In this document: positions 7,299-16,006 of the stretch, in pieces
Layout of the letters: every line of letters begins with the position of its first letter
Numbering within the stretch: the first letter of the stretch is position 1
Source of the DNA: Nonomuraea fuscirosea
Lineage (GTDB): Bacteria > Actinomycetota > Actinomycetes > Streptosporangiales > Streptosporangiaceae
Direction of reading: 5' to 3'
DNA: 64,000 nt
NCBI RefSeq assembly: GCF_003001935.1
Contig: NZ_PVNG01000029.1
Coordinates: 1 to 64,000, forward strand
Translations under genes and position numbers: made by a program
The notes under the pieces: generated by a model
What the model was told of the DNA's origin: nothing
What the model saw: the letters and a program-made list of their open reading frames with translations, nothing else
The model's database searches: none

Positions 7299-10277
7299 GT
7301 GCACCCCACTCGCAGTCCGGGCCCGCGCCGGTTGACGGCGGTCGCCGTCGCCCTGGCGGGCCTGATCGTGTCCCTGCTGGGCTTCCCCGCTCCGGCGGCG
7401 GCCGACAGCCTGCTGTCCCAGGGCCGTCCGGCGACCGCCTCCTCGCAGGAAGGGGCCGCCTACGCCGCGGCGGCCGCGTTCGACGGGGATCTGACCGGCA
7501 CCCGGTGGTCCAGCTCGTTCAGCGATCCGCAGTGGTTGCGGGTCGATCTGGGCGCCTCCGCCCGCATCAGCCGCGTCGTGCTGACCTGGGAGAGCGCGTA
7601 CGCCACCGCGTTCAGGATCCAGACCTCGAACGACGGCGCCACCTGGACCGACGCCCACACCACCACCGCCGGCACCGGCGGGACCCAGACCATCGACCTC
7701 ACCGCCACCGGACGCCACGTTCGCATGTACGGCACCGCCCGCGCGACCGGCTACGGCTACTCCCTCTGGGAGATGCAAATCTATGGCGAAACCGGAACAG
7801 ACCCGGGCACGTGGAGCGAGGTCTGGCGGGACGACTTCACCGGCCCGGCCGGCAGCCCGCCGTCGGCCGCGAACTGGATCCCGCGCACCGGCACCTCCTA
7901 CCCCGGCGGCCCGGCCGACTGGGGCACCGGCGAGGTCGAGACCATGACCGACGCGCCGGCCAACGTGCACCTCGGCGACGGCCGCCTGACCATCAAGGCG
8001 ATCAGGGACGGCGCGGGCCGCTGGACCTCCGGCCGGATCGAGACCCGGCGCGCCGACTTCGAGCCGAGGCCGGGCGAGCTGCTGAGGTTCAGCGCGATGA
8101 TCAAACAGCCGGACGTCGCGAACGGGCTCGGCTACTGGCCCGGCTTCCGGGCGACCGGCGCCGCCTTCCGCGGCGACCACACGAACTGGCCGGGCATCGG
8201 CGAGACCGACATCATGACCGCAGTCAACGGCCGTGACCAGCTCGCCAACACCCTGCACTGCGGCACCGCCCCCGACGGCGTGTGCAACGAGTACAACGGC
8301 CGCACCAGCGGCTTCGCCAGTTGCGCCGGCTGCCGCACCGGCTACCACGAGTACACGCAGATCGTCGACCGGACGAAGACCGACGAGGAGATCCGCTTCT
8401 ACCTCGACGGCAGGCAGACCTGGGTCGTCCGCGAGAGCCAGGTCGGCGTGGCCGCCTGGAAGGCCGCCGTGCACCACGGCTTCTACCTCCGCCTCGACCT
8501 GGCCGTCGGCGGCTCGCTGCCGAACGCCCTGGCCGGCCTCACCACGCCCACCGCCGCCACCACCTCCGGCGGCGAGCTCAGTGTGGACTGGGTCGCGGTC
8601 TCCCGGCAGGCCGGCTCCGTCCCCGCCGAGATGAGCGACCCGCCCGTCCCCGCCGGGCCGAGCGTCGTGCGGGTGACCGGCTCGCCGGGCGACTGGCGGC
8701 TGACCGTGAACGGCTCGCCGTACCTGATCAAGGGGGTGACCTACGGCCCGCCGCAGGCCGCGGCCGACGGGTACGTGCGCGACCTGAAGGCCATGGGGGT
8801 CAACACGATCCGCACCTGGGGCGTCGACGACGCGCACACCGCCGCGCTGCTGGACACCGCGGCCCGGCACGGCGTCAAGGTCATCGTCGGGCACTGGCTG
8901 AACCAGGGCGCCGACTACGTCAATGACACCGCGTACAAGACGAGCGTGAAGAACGAGATCGTGGCCCGCGTCAACGCGCTGAAGAACCGCCAGGGCGTGC
9001 TGATGTGGGACGTCGGCAACGAGGTGATCCTCACCATGCAGGACCACGGCCTGCCGGCCGACGTGGTCGAGCAGCGGCGGGTCGCCTACGCGAAATTCGT
9101 CGACGAGGTGGCGCAGGCGATCCACGCCGCCGACCCGAACCACCCGGTCACCTCGACCGACGCCTACACGCACGCCTGGACCTACTACAAGGCGCACGCC
9201 CCGGCGCTCGACCTGCTGGCGGTCAACTCCTACGGCGCCATCCACACCGTCAGGCAGGACTGGATCGCCGGCGGGCACACCCGGCCGTACATCGTCACCG
9301 AGGCGGGACCCGACGGCGAGTGGGAGGTCCCGGACGACGTCAACGGCGTGCCCGACGAGCCGGGCGACCTGGAGAAACGGGACATGTACCTGGCGAGCTG
9401 GAACGCCGTCACGGGCCACGCCGGCGTCGCGCTCGGCGCCACCGAGTTCCACTACGGCCTGGAGAACGACTTCGGCGGCGTCTGGCTCAACACCACGACC
9501 GGGGGCTGGCGCCGGCAGGGCTACCACGCGCTCAAACGCGCCTACACCGGCCAGGCCACCGGCAACACACCACCGGCGATCACCTCGATGACGGTCGGCT
9601 CACAGACCGCCGTGCAAGCGGGCAAGGAGTTCGCCGTCGAGGTCGCCGCGTCCGACCCGGACGGCGACCTGATCCGCTACAACGTCATGGTCGGCGACAA
9701 GCACATCACCGGCAACCGCGGCCTGACCCAGGCGCGCTTCACCGAGACGGGCCCGGGCACGTTCGCGGTGACGGCGCCGGAGCGGATGGGCGTGTGGAAG
9801 GTGTACGTCTACGCCTACGACGGCCACGGCAACGCCGGCATCGAGCAGCGCTCGTTCCGCGTGGTGCCGCCGGTCGTCCCGGGCACCGACCTGGCCAGGG
9901 GCCGGCCCACCAGCGCCTCGACCTACCAGGCGAACGGCGACGGCGGCCCGTTCACCCCCGACCGGGCCACCGACGGCAGCTTCACCACCCGCTGGGCCAG
10001 CGAGTGGGCCGATCCGCAGTGGATCCAGGTGGACCTGGGGCGGACCGCCGCGATCAAGCACGTCCAGCTCGGCTGGGAGGACGCCTACGGCGCCGCGTAC
10101 GAGGTGCAGACCTCGGCCGACGGGGCCGGCTGGACGACCGCGTACAGCACCGCGAGCGGTGACGGCGGCTTCGACGAGATCGCGCTGAACGCCTCCGCCC
10201 GCTACGTCCGGCTGAACCTCACCCGGCGCGGCACCGCGTACGGCTACTCACTGTGGGAGTTCGGCGTGTACGGCTGA
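7299..10277 (+). CDS. Secreted multimodular glycosidase: CBM, GH16-like, clan-A TIM barrel, CBM
   Basis: A 992-aa exported enzyme. Modules in order: signal peptide (to APAAA, ~35), F5/8-type CBM (~40-165), GH16-like jelly roll (~170-440), GH2/GH5/GH72-like TIM barrel (~455-770), Ig-like domain (~775-870) and a second F5/8-type CBM (to the end). The TIM barrel keeps WDVGNEV (acid/base E575) and VTEAG (nucleophile E668). The GH16-like block reads ETDIMT where GH16 enzymes have ExDxxE, so T307 replaces the usual acid/base Glu. The GTG at 7299 has a GGAGAG ribosome site. The LacI palindrome lies upstream and a terminator hairpin follows. A beta-glucan substrate is a guess from the fold combination. 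Confidence 0.85.
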   Translation: MHPTRSPGPRRLTAVAVALAGLIVSLLGFPAPAAADSLLSQGRPATASSQEGAAYAAAAAFDGDLTGTRWSSSFSDPQWLRVDLGASARISRVVLTWESAYATAFRIQTSNDGATWTDAHTTTAGTGGTQTIDLTATGRHVRMYGTARATGYGYSLWEMQIYGETGTDPGTWSEVWRDDFTGPAGSPPSAANWIPRTGTSYPGGPADWGTGEVETMTDAPANVHLGDGRLTIKAIRDGAGRWTSGRIETRRADFEPRPGELLRFSAMIKQPDVANGLGYWPGFRATGAAFRGDHTNWPGIGETDIMTAVNGRDQLANTLHCGTAPDGVCNEYNGRTSGFASCAGCRTGYHEYTQIVDRTKTDEEIRFYLDGRQTWVVRESQVGVAAWKAAVHHGFYLRLDLAVGGSLPNALAGLTTPTAATTSGGELSVDWVAVSRQAGSVPAEMSDPPVPAGPSVVRVTGSPGDWRLTVNGSPYLIKGVTYGPPQAAADGYVRDLKAMGVNTIRTWGVDDAHTAALLDTAARHGVKVIVGHWLNQGADYVNDTAYKTSVKNEIVARVNALKNRQGVLMWDVGNEVILTMQDHGLPADVVEQRRVAYAKFVDEVAQAIHAADPNHPVTSTDAYTHAWTYYKAHAPALDLLAVNSYGAIHTVRQDWIAGGHTRPYIVTEAGPDGEWEVPDDVNGVPDEPGDLEKRDMYLASWNAVTGHAGVALGATEFHYGLENDFGGVWLNTTTGGWRRQGYHALKRAYTGQATGNTPPAITSMTVGSQTAVQAGKEFAVEVAASDPDGDLIRYNVMVGDKHITGNRGLTQARFTETGPGTFAVTAPERMGVWKVYVYAYDGHGNAGIEQRSFRVVPPVVPGTDLARGRPTSASTYQANGDGGPFTPDRATDGSFTTRWASEWADPQWIQVDLGRTAAIKHVQLGWEDAYGAAYEVQTSADGAGWTTAYSTASGDGGFDEIALNASARYVRLNLTRRGTAYGYSLWEFGVYG

Positions 10278-10288
10278 CGCGCCAGGAA

Positions 10289-10319
10289 GCGGCGTCCCGG
10301 CCATGGCCCGGGACGCCGC
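10289..10319 (+). terminator. Hairpin terminator after the glycosidase gene
   Basis: Perfect 12-bp GC stem (10289-10300 with 10308-10319) and a 7-nt loop, 12 bp past the stop codon. It lacks a U-tract, as is common for actinobacterial terminators. Confidence 0.7.
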
Positions 10320-10334
10320 CCGAGGACACACGGT

Positions 10335-10823
10335 TTATCCGGCGGCCGCGATCGGTGGCGCGCCGCTGCCCTCCAGCCGGGTGGTGATCGCGATCCGGTT
10401 GTGCGTGTTGATCACCGTCGCGGCCCAGATCAGCGCCGCCAGCTGGGTCTCGTCGAAGAGGCTCGCCGCCTCGGCGTACACCGAGTTCGGCACCTGACCG
10501 GCGAAGACCAGCGTGATCGCCTCCGTCAGCGACAAGGCGGCCCGCTCCCGGGGAGTGAGCACCTTGCTGTTGCGCCAGGCCCGCACGTCGCGGATGCGCT
10601 GCTCACTCTGGCCCATGGCGCGCGCGTCCCGGAGGTGCCGGGTGAGCGAGAGGGAGCAACCGTTGATCTGGGACGCGCGGATCCTGACCAGCTGCAGCAA
10701 CTCCGGCTCGATGCCGGCGGCCCGCGCCGCGGCCAGGGCCGCCTCGTGCAGCGCGCTCATCGCGCTGGAGACGTCCGGGGTCACGTCCTTGATCGCGATC
10801 CGGGTGACGGTGGCATCAGACAT
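10335..10823 (-). CDS. Carboxymuconolactone decarboxylase/AhpD-like protein
   Basis: A 162-aa all-helical cytosolic protein of the CMD/AhpD superfamily. Family features include the helix VRIRASQINGC, the core CSLSLTRH, and the late segment ALIWAATVINTHNRIAI. AhpD-type peroxidases use a CxxC pair; here only the first Cys is present (C-S-L-S). A classic thiol-peroxidase cycle is therefore doubtful and another role is possible. The ATG at 10823 follows GGAAGAGAG. The gene is co-oriented with the downstream FAD monooxygenase, 100 bp beyond that gene's stop codon. Confidence 0.8.
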   Translation of the reverse strand: MSDATVTRIAIKDVTPDVSSAMSALHEAALAAARAAGIEPELLQLVRIRASQINGCSLSLTRHLRDARAMGQSEQRIRDVRAWRNSKVLTPRERAALSLTEAITLVFAGQVPNSVYAEAASLFDETQLAALIWAATVINTHNRIAITTRLEGSGAPPIAAAG

Positions 10824-10925
10824 GGGCGTGGCTCTCTTCCCGCTCGTTGAAAAGGCGCCTGCGTTACGGCAGGGGATACGCGGCGCCCGCCCGCGCGGTT
10901 CGATCACCGAAGCTCAGGGGAGGGG

Positions 10926-12125
10926 TTACGGGTGCACCGTCCAGCTGCGGCGGGCGTTCAGGGTGGCGGGCTCGAAACCGGCCAGCTGCTTGTAGCGCAG
11001 GGCGATCTCCTCGCGCTCGGCCAGCGGCAGGACCTGCTCGACGTCGGCGAAGCCGCCGGGGGCGCGTTCGCAGGCCAGCCGCAGGATGACCTCGGGCCCG
11101 TCCTTCCGGTTGGCCAGCACGATGTTGTTCGTGACCGGCCGGCGCTGCTCCTCGTAGAACTCCAGGCCCAGGCCGTGGGCCAGCGCGTACGCCAGGACGC
11201 GGGCGTCGATGACGGCCTGGGTGCCGCCGTTGGAGCCGGTCGGGTACATCGGGTGCGCCGCGTCGCCCATCAGCGTCACCCGCTCCGCCGACCAGCGGGG
11301 TAACGGGTCACGGTCGACCAGCGGGTACTGGAACACCTGCTCCGCGCCCTCGATGAGCGCCTGCACGTCCAGCTCGTCACAGTGCCAGCCGCGCACGTGG
11401 GGCAGCACGCGCTCCACCTCGACGGGCTGGTTCCAGTCGCCCGTGGGCACGCCCTCGACCCGCGCCCGGTGCTGGACGGCCCAGTTGATCAGCTGGGTGC
11501 CGTCGTCGCCGGGCGGCGCGACGGGGTAGATGACCAGCTTCTGCGTGCTGTCGCCGATCATCAGCATGGAGCCGCCGGTCAGGAACGGCTTGGCGTACGT
11601 GGTGCCGCGCCACAGCACGTCGCCGCCCGGCACCGGCTCGCCCTCGCCGGGGAACAGGGCCTGCCTGACGCTGGAGCGGATGCCGTCGGCGCCGACGAGC
11701 AGGTCGGCGTCATGGTCGAGGCCGGTGACGGGGGAGCCGAGGACGACCGACTCCGGGCCGAGGCGCTCGCGTACCGCCTCCAGCAGCATCATCTGCAGCC
11801 GGCCGCGATGGATCGAGTACTGCGGCCACCGGTAGCCGGCCCGCAGCCCGCGCGGCTCGGACCAGATCCGCTGCCCGCGGTGGGTGAGGAAGGTCAGGTC
11901 GGCGGTCGCCACGCCGATCGCGGCCAGCCGCTCGCCCAGGCCGAGCTCGATGAGTTCGCGCACGGCGTGCGGGAGGATGTTGATGCCGACCCCGAGCGGA
12001 TGCGGCTCCGCCACCGCCTCGTGGACGGTCACGTCCGTGATGCCGGCCGCGTGCAGGCTCAGGGCCGCCGTCAGCCCGGCGATGCCGGCTCCTGCGATGA
12101 TCACGCGCGGGGGTCGCGTCGTCAT
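10926..12125 (-). CDS. FAD-dependent monooxygenase (aromatic hydroxylase family)
   Basis: A 399-aa class A flavoprotein monooxygenase related to salicylate/3-hydroxybenzoate hydroxylases. It contains the N-terminal Rossmann dinucleotide motif GAGIAGL, a DG motif (LLVGADGIRSSVR) and the FAD ribose motif VTLMGDAAHPMYP. These enzymes hydroxylate aromatic substrates with NAD(P)H and O2. The substrate cannot be told from sequence. The ATG at 12125 is preceded by GGAGG. The frame stays open upstream through the DinB-like gene, but that part has no homologous content and is a high-GC artefact. Confidence 0.88.
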   Translation of the reverse strand: MTTRPPRVIIAGAGIAGLTAALSLHAAGITDVTVHEAVAEPHPLGVGINILPHAVRELIELGLGERLAAIGVATADLTFLTHRGQRIWSEPRGLRAGYRWPQYSIHRGRLQMMLLEAVRERLGPESVVLGSPVTGLDHDADLLVGADGIRSSVRQALFPGEGEPVPGGDVLWRGTTYAKPFLTGGSMLMIGDSTQKLVIYPVAPPGDDGTQLINWAVQHRARVEGVPTGDWNQPVEVERVLPHVRGWHCDELDVQALIEGAEQVFQYPLVDRDPLPRWSAERVTLMGDAAHPMYPTGSNGGTQAVIDARVLAYALAHGLGLEFYEEQRRPVTNNIVLANRKDGPEVILRLACERAPGGFADVEQVLPLAEREEIALRYKQLAGFEPATLNARRSWTVHP

Positions 12126-12226
12126 GAGGCCTCCGATGGCCGTTCGCCTGCTCCTGGTCGTCGCGCTCGGCGGCTCGCGGATCAGCTCCGCCGTATTCAC
12201 ATAGTCGTCTCTGCGGCCCCGGATGG

Positions 12227-12733
12227 CTACGAGCCGGAGGGACGGTCCCAGATGCGCCCGGTGTCCCAGGCGTACTCCCAGGCCTGGATGTCGGGCGGCT
12301 GGATGCCGAGGCCGGTCAGGATGGCGCAGACCTGCTCGCGGTGGTGGTTGGCGTGGTTGACGGCCTGGGCCAGGAAGATGCCCGTGCGGGTCTCGCGCGT
12401 GCCCTCGTCGATGACGAGCACGGCCTCGACGTCGATCGGCCGGGCCAGCACCTTCTCCCACAGCCGCGCGGCCTCCGACGCCCGTTTCCGCAGCTCGTCC
12501 AGGTCGGCCTCGCGCTCGTCGTCCACCCAGGGGATCTCGGTCGCGGCCAGGCGCCGCACGTAGCTCCCGTCGGCGTCGACGATGTGCCGCAACGTCGAGC
12601 GGATGCCGCCGAACGTGCCGACCCCGCGCACCTCCAGCTGCTCCGCCGAGAGCCGCTGATCCCGGCAGAACTCGATGAGCCGTCCGGTCGCCCAGGTGTT
12701 GTGGCGGATCGTGTCGAGCAGGACCGTGTTCAT
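12227..12733 (-). CDS. DinB-family four-helix protein
   Basis: A 168-aa protein of the DinB/YfiT-like superfamily, putative metal-dependent enzymes that often use mycothiol or bacillithiol in Gram-positives. The conserved His residues lie in LRHIVDADG and in the HxxxH-type pair NHANHHREQV near the C-terminus, consistent with a metal triad. Typical elements such as LLDTIRHNTWATGRLIEFC and AWEYAWDTGRIWD are present. The ATG at 12733 follows GGGGAA. It lies 101 bp upstream of the FAD monooxygenase on the same strand, possibly in one transcript. The reaction is unknown. Confidence 0.8.
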   Translation of the reverse strand: MNTVLLDTIRHNTWATGRLIEFCRDQRLSAEQLEVRGVGTFGGIRSTLRHIVDADGSYVRRLAATEIPWVDDEREADLDELRKRASEAARLWEKVLARPIDVEAVLVIDEGTRETRTGIFLAQAVNHANHHREQVCAILTGLGIQPPDIQAWEYAWDTGRIWDRPSGS

Positions 12734-12854
12734 GGGTTCCCCTTCGCAGCGTCCGATCTTGATGCTGCTCGGCCACTCGTGCGGGCGCAACGTATTTAAC
12801 GTCCCGGGGCGGCCTCCGACCCCATGGCCGCCGGAGCCGGGATCCGATGTCGAG

Positions 12855-13281
12855 GTGAAGACGCCGCCCAAGACCCGCGCGTCGCTGCCCAGAAGGGGCA
12901 AACCGAAGAACCTGGACGAGAAACAGTTCACCATCGTCTTCACGCAGACGAAGCGTGAGGCGCTGGATCAGCAGGCCGAGGCGGAGAAGGCGAAGGAGTC
13001 GGGCGAGAGTAGCGACATGGACGAGGACGAGCCGAGACAGGCCCTCGACGAGGACGACCCGATGCGTCAGCCGCTCGACGACGCGCTGTGGAACGGGTTC
13101 GCGTTCGACGCCGCCATCCGCGAGTCCGACATCTGGTACGTCCTGGACCCCAGCAGTACGAGGTGCTGATCGCCGAGAACGGCGAGCAGGCGCCGTCAAC
13201 GCGAAGGAGACCGGGACCGTGCGCCGGGCGGAGCACAAGGCGGTCTGGACGAAGGTGCGGGACTTCCGCCGCACCTTGTGA
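12855..13281 (+). pseudogene. Degraded hypothetical ORF, two frameshifts
   Basis: Coding-like sequence continues across three frames. GTG 12855 opens a charged, Glu/Asp/Lys-rich protein ending in AAIRESDIWYVLD. The next frame continues as QQYEVLIAENGE, and a third as NAKETGTVRRAEHKAVWTKV before a TGA at 13281. Two single-base losses would restore one ~140-aa protein. The family is not recognised. It is either a decayed gene or a region with base-calling indels. The charged composition differs from neighbouring enzymes. Confidence 0.4.
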
Positions 13282-13388
13282 CCCGTCACGTCCCCTCCCT
13301 CCCGTCCTGATCTCCGGCGAAGTACGCTGTTGCCGGTTTCGCCCCACGCGGAATCGTTCCAGCGTTCCCCCAGGGAGGTCCGGCTTCG

Positions 13389-14462
13389 ATGACCACGACG
13401 TTCGGTGTGATCGGCAGCGGGCGGCGGACCCGGTTCTTCCTGCGGCTGGCGAAGGCGATGCCGGACCGGCTGCGGGTGGCCGGCATCGTGACCCGCAGCA
13501 CCGGCCGGGGCGCCGCGATCACCGCGGAGTGGGGCGTGCCGGCCTTCGGCTCGATCGGCGAGTTGCTCGCTCACGAGCGGCCCGACTACCTCGCCGCGGC
13601 GGTGACCTGGGACGCGATGCCGGGCGCCGTCCGCGAGGTGGCCGCGCTCGGGCTGCCCGTGCTCGCCGAGACGCCGCCCGCGCCCGACCTGGCCGGGCTG
13701 CGCTCGCTGTGGGCCGACGTCGGCGGCACCGGGCTGGTGCAGGTGGCCGAGCAGTACCTGCTGATGCCCGGGCACGCGGCCCGGCTGGCGATCGTGCGCG
13801 ACGGCGTGATCGGCGAGCCGACCTCGGTCCAGGTCTCCTCCACGCACCTCTACCACGCGGTGTCGATGATCCGCGGCCTGCTCGGCGTCGGGTTCGAGCC
13901 CGCCGAGGTCCGCGCGGGAGCGTTCGAGGCGCCGCTGGCCGACCCGCTGACCTCCGCCGGCTGGCGCGGGAACGGCACGCCCCGCCAGATGTCCACCACC
14001 ATCGCCACGATCGGCTTCGGCGGCCGGATGGGCCTGTACGACTTCACCGACAACCAGTGGTGGAACCCGCTGCTGTCGCGGCGCATCGTCGTGCGCGGCT
14101 CGACCGGTGAGCTGGCCGACGACCGGGTGGTCCGGCTGGCCGACCCGGTCACGCCGGTGGAGTCACGGCTGATCCGCCGCGACACCGGCGTGGACCTCGA
14201 CCTGGAGGCGCGCGACCTGCGGCACATCAGCTTCGACGGGCGGGTGGTCTATCGCAACCCGTTCGCCGGGTCGGGCCTGTCCGACGACGACATCGCGGTC
14301 GCGGACCTGCTCGAACGCACGGGCGCCTGGGCACGGCAGGAGGGGCCGGCGCCGTACCCGCTGGCCGAGGCCTGCCAGGACCACCTCATCGGGCTCGCCA
14401 TCGGCGAGTCCGCCAAGACCGGCGGCCCGGTCACCACGGGCACGGAGTCCTGGGCGAGCTGA
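13389..14462 (+). CDS. Gfo/Idh/MocA family oxidoreductase
   Basis: A 357-aa NAD(P)-dependent sugar/cyclitol dehydrogenase-like protein. The N-terminal Rossmann fold opens with FGVIGSGRRTRFFLR, includes PDYLAAAVTWDAMPGAV, and has LAETPPAPD in place of the usual EKP motif. The catalytic Lys of the EKP motif is thus replaced, which is unusual, so activity may differ from classic members. The C-terminal alpha/beta domain is complete. The ATG is preceded by AGGGAGG. It heads an apparent operon with a GPH sugar symporter, a ChbG-like deacetylase and a Nudix hydrolase. Confidence 0.85.
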   Translation: MTTTFGVIGSGRRTRFFLRLAKAMPDRLRVAGIVTRSTGRGAAITAEWGVPAFGSIGELLAHERPDYLAAAVTWDAMPGAVREVAALGLPVLAETPPAPDLAGLRSLWADVGGTGLVQVAEQYLLMPGHAARLAIVRDGVIGEPTSVQVSSTHLYHAVSMIRGLLGVGFEPAEVRAGAFEAPLADPLTSAGWRGNGTPRQMSTTIATIGFGGRMGLYDFTDNQWWNPLLSRRIVVRGSTGELADDRVVRLADPVTPVESRLIRRDTGVDLDLEARDLRHISFDGRVVYRNPFAGSGLSDDDIAVADLLERTGAWARQEGPAPYPLAEACQDHLIGLAIGESAKTGGPVTTGTESWAS

Positions 14463-14509
14463 CGCCCCCGCCCCCGGCTCAGGGAAGCTCAGGGAAAGGT
14501 AGTGATCGC

Positions 14510-16006
14510 GTGTCCGAGCCCCGTACGACCCCCGCCCCGGGGCGGACCCCCGCGTGGCGCTACGCCATCGGGATGCTGGGCACCTCCATCCCGATCAACA
14601 TGATCAAAGGATCGATGATCCTTTACTACGTCGACATCCTCGGGCTCGACGTACGAGCCTACGGCGTGGTCATGGTGATCTACGCGGTCATCGACGCGGT
14701 CGACAACCCGCTGCTCGGCCATCTGTCCGACCGCACCCGCAGCCGCTTCGGCCGGCGCCGCCCGTGGCTGCTCGTCGGCGCGCCGATGCTGGTGGCCTGC
14801 ATGATCGCGTTCTTCTCCGCGCCGTCCTCGCTGCGAGGCATGGGGCTCGTGCTGTGGTTCGCGGTGTTCGCGATCCTGTGCGAGGCCTTCGACTCGATGA
14901 TCAACGCCAACTACGGCGCGCTGCTGCCCGAGCTCTACCCGCGCGAGCGCGACCGCGCGGTCGCCAACGGCCTGCGCCAGGGCTTCCAGCTGGTGGCGCT
15001 CGTGCTCTCGCTGGCGGTCACCCCGCTGCTCACGACGAGCGTGTTCGGCACCGAGGAGTCCACCGAGGGCTTCCGCACCACGGCGATCATCTACGGCGCG
15101 GTCGCGCTCGTCGTGATCGCGTTCATGGCGCTCAGCGCGCGCGAGCGGCCGCGCTACTCCACGCGCGAGCGGCCGCGGCTGCTGCCTAGCCTGTGGTCGA
15201 TCGTGCGCAACCCGATGTTCTGGTCGGTCGGGCTCATCGGCGCCTGCTACGGCATCGCCATGGCGCTGGTGTTGTCGGGCATCCAGCTGTACGTGCGCTA
15301 CTCGCTCGGGCTCCCGGTCGTGAACGCCCTCTACCTCCAGGGCATCGTCATCCTCGTCACCGCGGGCGGCCTCGTCGTGTGGACCCGGCTGGTCGCCCGC
15401 CGGGGCGCGCTGTGGGCCTGGCGGATCGCCTTCGCGGTGCTCGCGGCCGGCTTCGCCGCCCTGTTCTTCGCCACCGGCCTGGTCACCGCGATCGCGGCGG
15501 GCATGCTCGTCGGCGCCGGCTGGTCGGGCATGCTGGCGACGAACGACCTGATCGTCGCGCGTGTCCTGGACGCGGACGCGGCCCGCAACGGGGAGCACCG
15601 CGAAGGGCTCTTCCTGTCGGCGTTCGGCTTCTTCGGGCGGCTCAACGGGATCGTGACCGGGCTCGCGCTCACCTCGCTGGGGGTGTTCTTCGGCTACAAC
15701 TCGGGCGCCGACCCCGGCGCCGACCCGGGGCTCGCGTTCCGGATGTACCTGTGCGTGTATCCGTTCGTGCTGACGGCGATCGGCGCGATCGCGGCGCGGA
15801 TCGTCTCGGTCCCGATCGAGACGCCGCCCGAGGCGACCGACCCGGTCCCGCCGCCTGACCCGGGCCCCGGCGACGGGCCGATGAACGGCTCTGTGGAGGG
15901 GACGATGGACGAGGCCGCGGGACCGCCCGGGGAGCGTCCAGAGCCCGCGGGACCGGCCGAGGAGCGTCCGGAGCCTGCGGGACCGGCCGCGGAGCGGCCT
16001 CTATGA
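14510..16006 (+). CDS. GPH-type (MelB-like) sugar:cation symporter
   Basis: A 498-aa integral membrane transporter with about 12 hydrophobic segments. The family motif DAVDNPLLGHLSDRTRS followed by RFGRRRPWLLVGAP marks the glycoside-pentoside-hexuronide:cation symporters (MelB, UidB, XylP). The GTG at 14510 follows GGAAAGG. After the last membrane helix (~residue 435) comes a cytoplasmic Pro/Glu-rich tail containing a 10-residue repeat (GPAEERPEPA type). The stop codon overlaps the deacetylase start (ATGA). The oxidoreductase upstream and the ChbG-like gene downstream suggest uptake of an acetylated amino sugar or glycoside. Confidence 0.88.
   Translation: MSEPRTTPAPGRTPAWRYAIGMLGTSIPINMIKGSMILYYVDILGLDVRAYGVVMVIYAVIDAVDNPLLGHLSDRTRSRFGRRRPWLLVGAPMLVACMIAFFSAPSSLRGMGLVLWFAVFAILCEAFDSMINANYGALLPELYPRERDRAVANGLRQGFQLVALVLSLAVTPLLTTSVFGTEESTEGFRTTAIIYGAVALVVIAFMALSARERPRYSTRERPRLLPSLWSIVRNPMFWSVGLIGACYGIAMALVLSGIQLYVRYSLGLPVVNALYLQGIVILVTAGGLVVWTRLVARRGALWAWRIAFAVLAAGFAALFFATGLVTAIAAGMLVGAGWSGMLATNDLIVARVLDADAARNGEHREGLFLSAFGFFGRLNGIVTGLALTSLGVFFGYNSGADPGADPGLAFRMYLCVYPFVLTAIGAIAARIVSVPIETPPEATDPVPPPDPGPGDGPMNGSVEGTMDEAAGPPGERPEPAGPAEERPEPAGPAAERPL
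15921..16001 (+). repeat. 30-bp in-frame repeat in the symporter tail
   Basis: Units begin at 15921, 15951 and 15981 (the last partial) and encode G-P-x-x-E-R-P-E-P-A. The repeat lies in the hydrophilic C-terminal extension after the transmembrane domain. Confidence 0.75.

Larger units (their letters stand above)
6538..7785. repeat. Inverted pair of near-identical CBM-coding segments
   Basis: The CBM-coding segment 6538-6913 (minus) and 7410-7785 (plus) are inverted copies. Their 3' halves are almost base-for-base identical, for example the stretch coding ESAYATAFRIQTSNDG and the stretch coding IDLTATGRHVRMYGT. The spacer holds both gene starts and operators 2 and 3. Confidence 0.8.

Noticed and set aside
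7113..9527. 804-aa minus-strand ORF opposite the glycosidase gene
   Set aside because: Val/Gly/Arg/Asp-rich antisense shadow with no domain; similar long shadows oppose the FHA-ABC, MFS, FtsX and cytochrome b genes.
10926..13856. 976-aa minus-strand ORF that seems to fuse the FAD monooxygenase to a long N-terminal extension
   Set aside because: The extension is another-frame sequence of the DinB-like gene and intergenic DNA; a strong ribosome site and canonical N-terminus begin at 12125.
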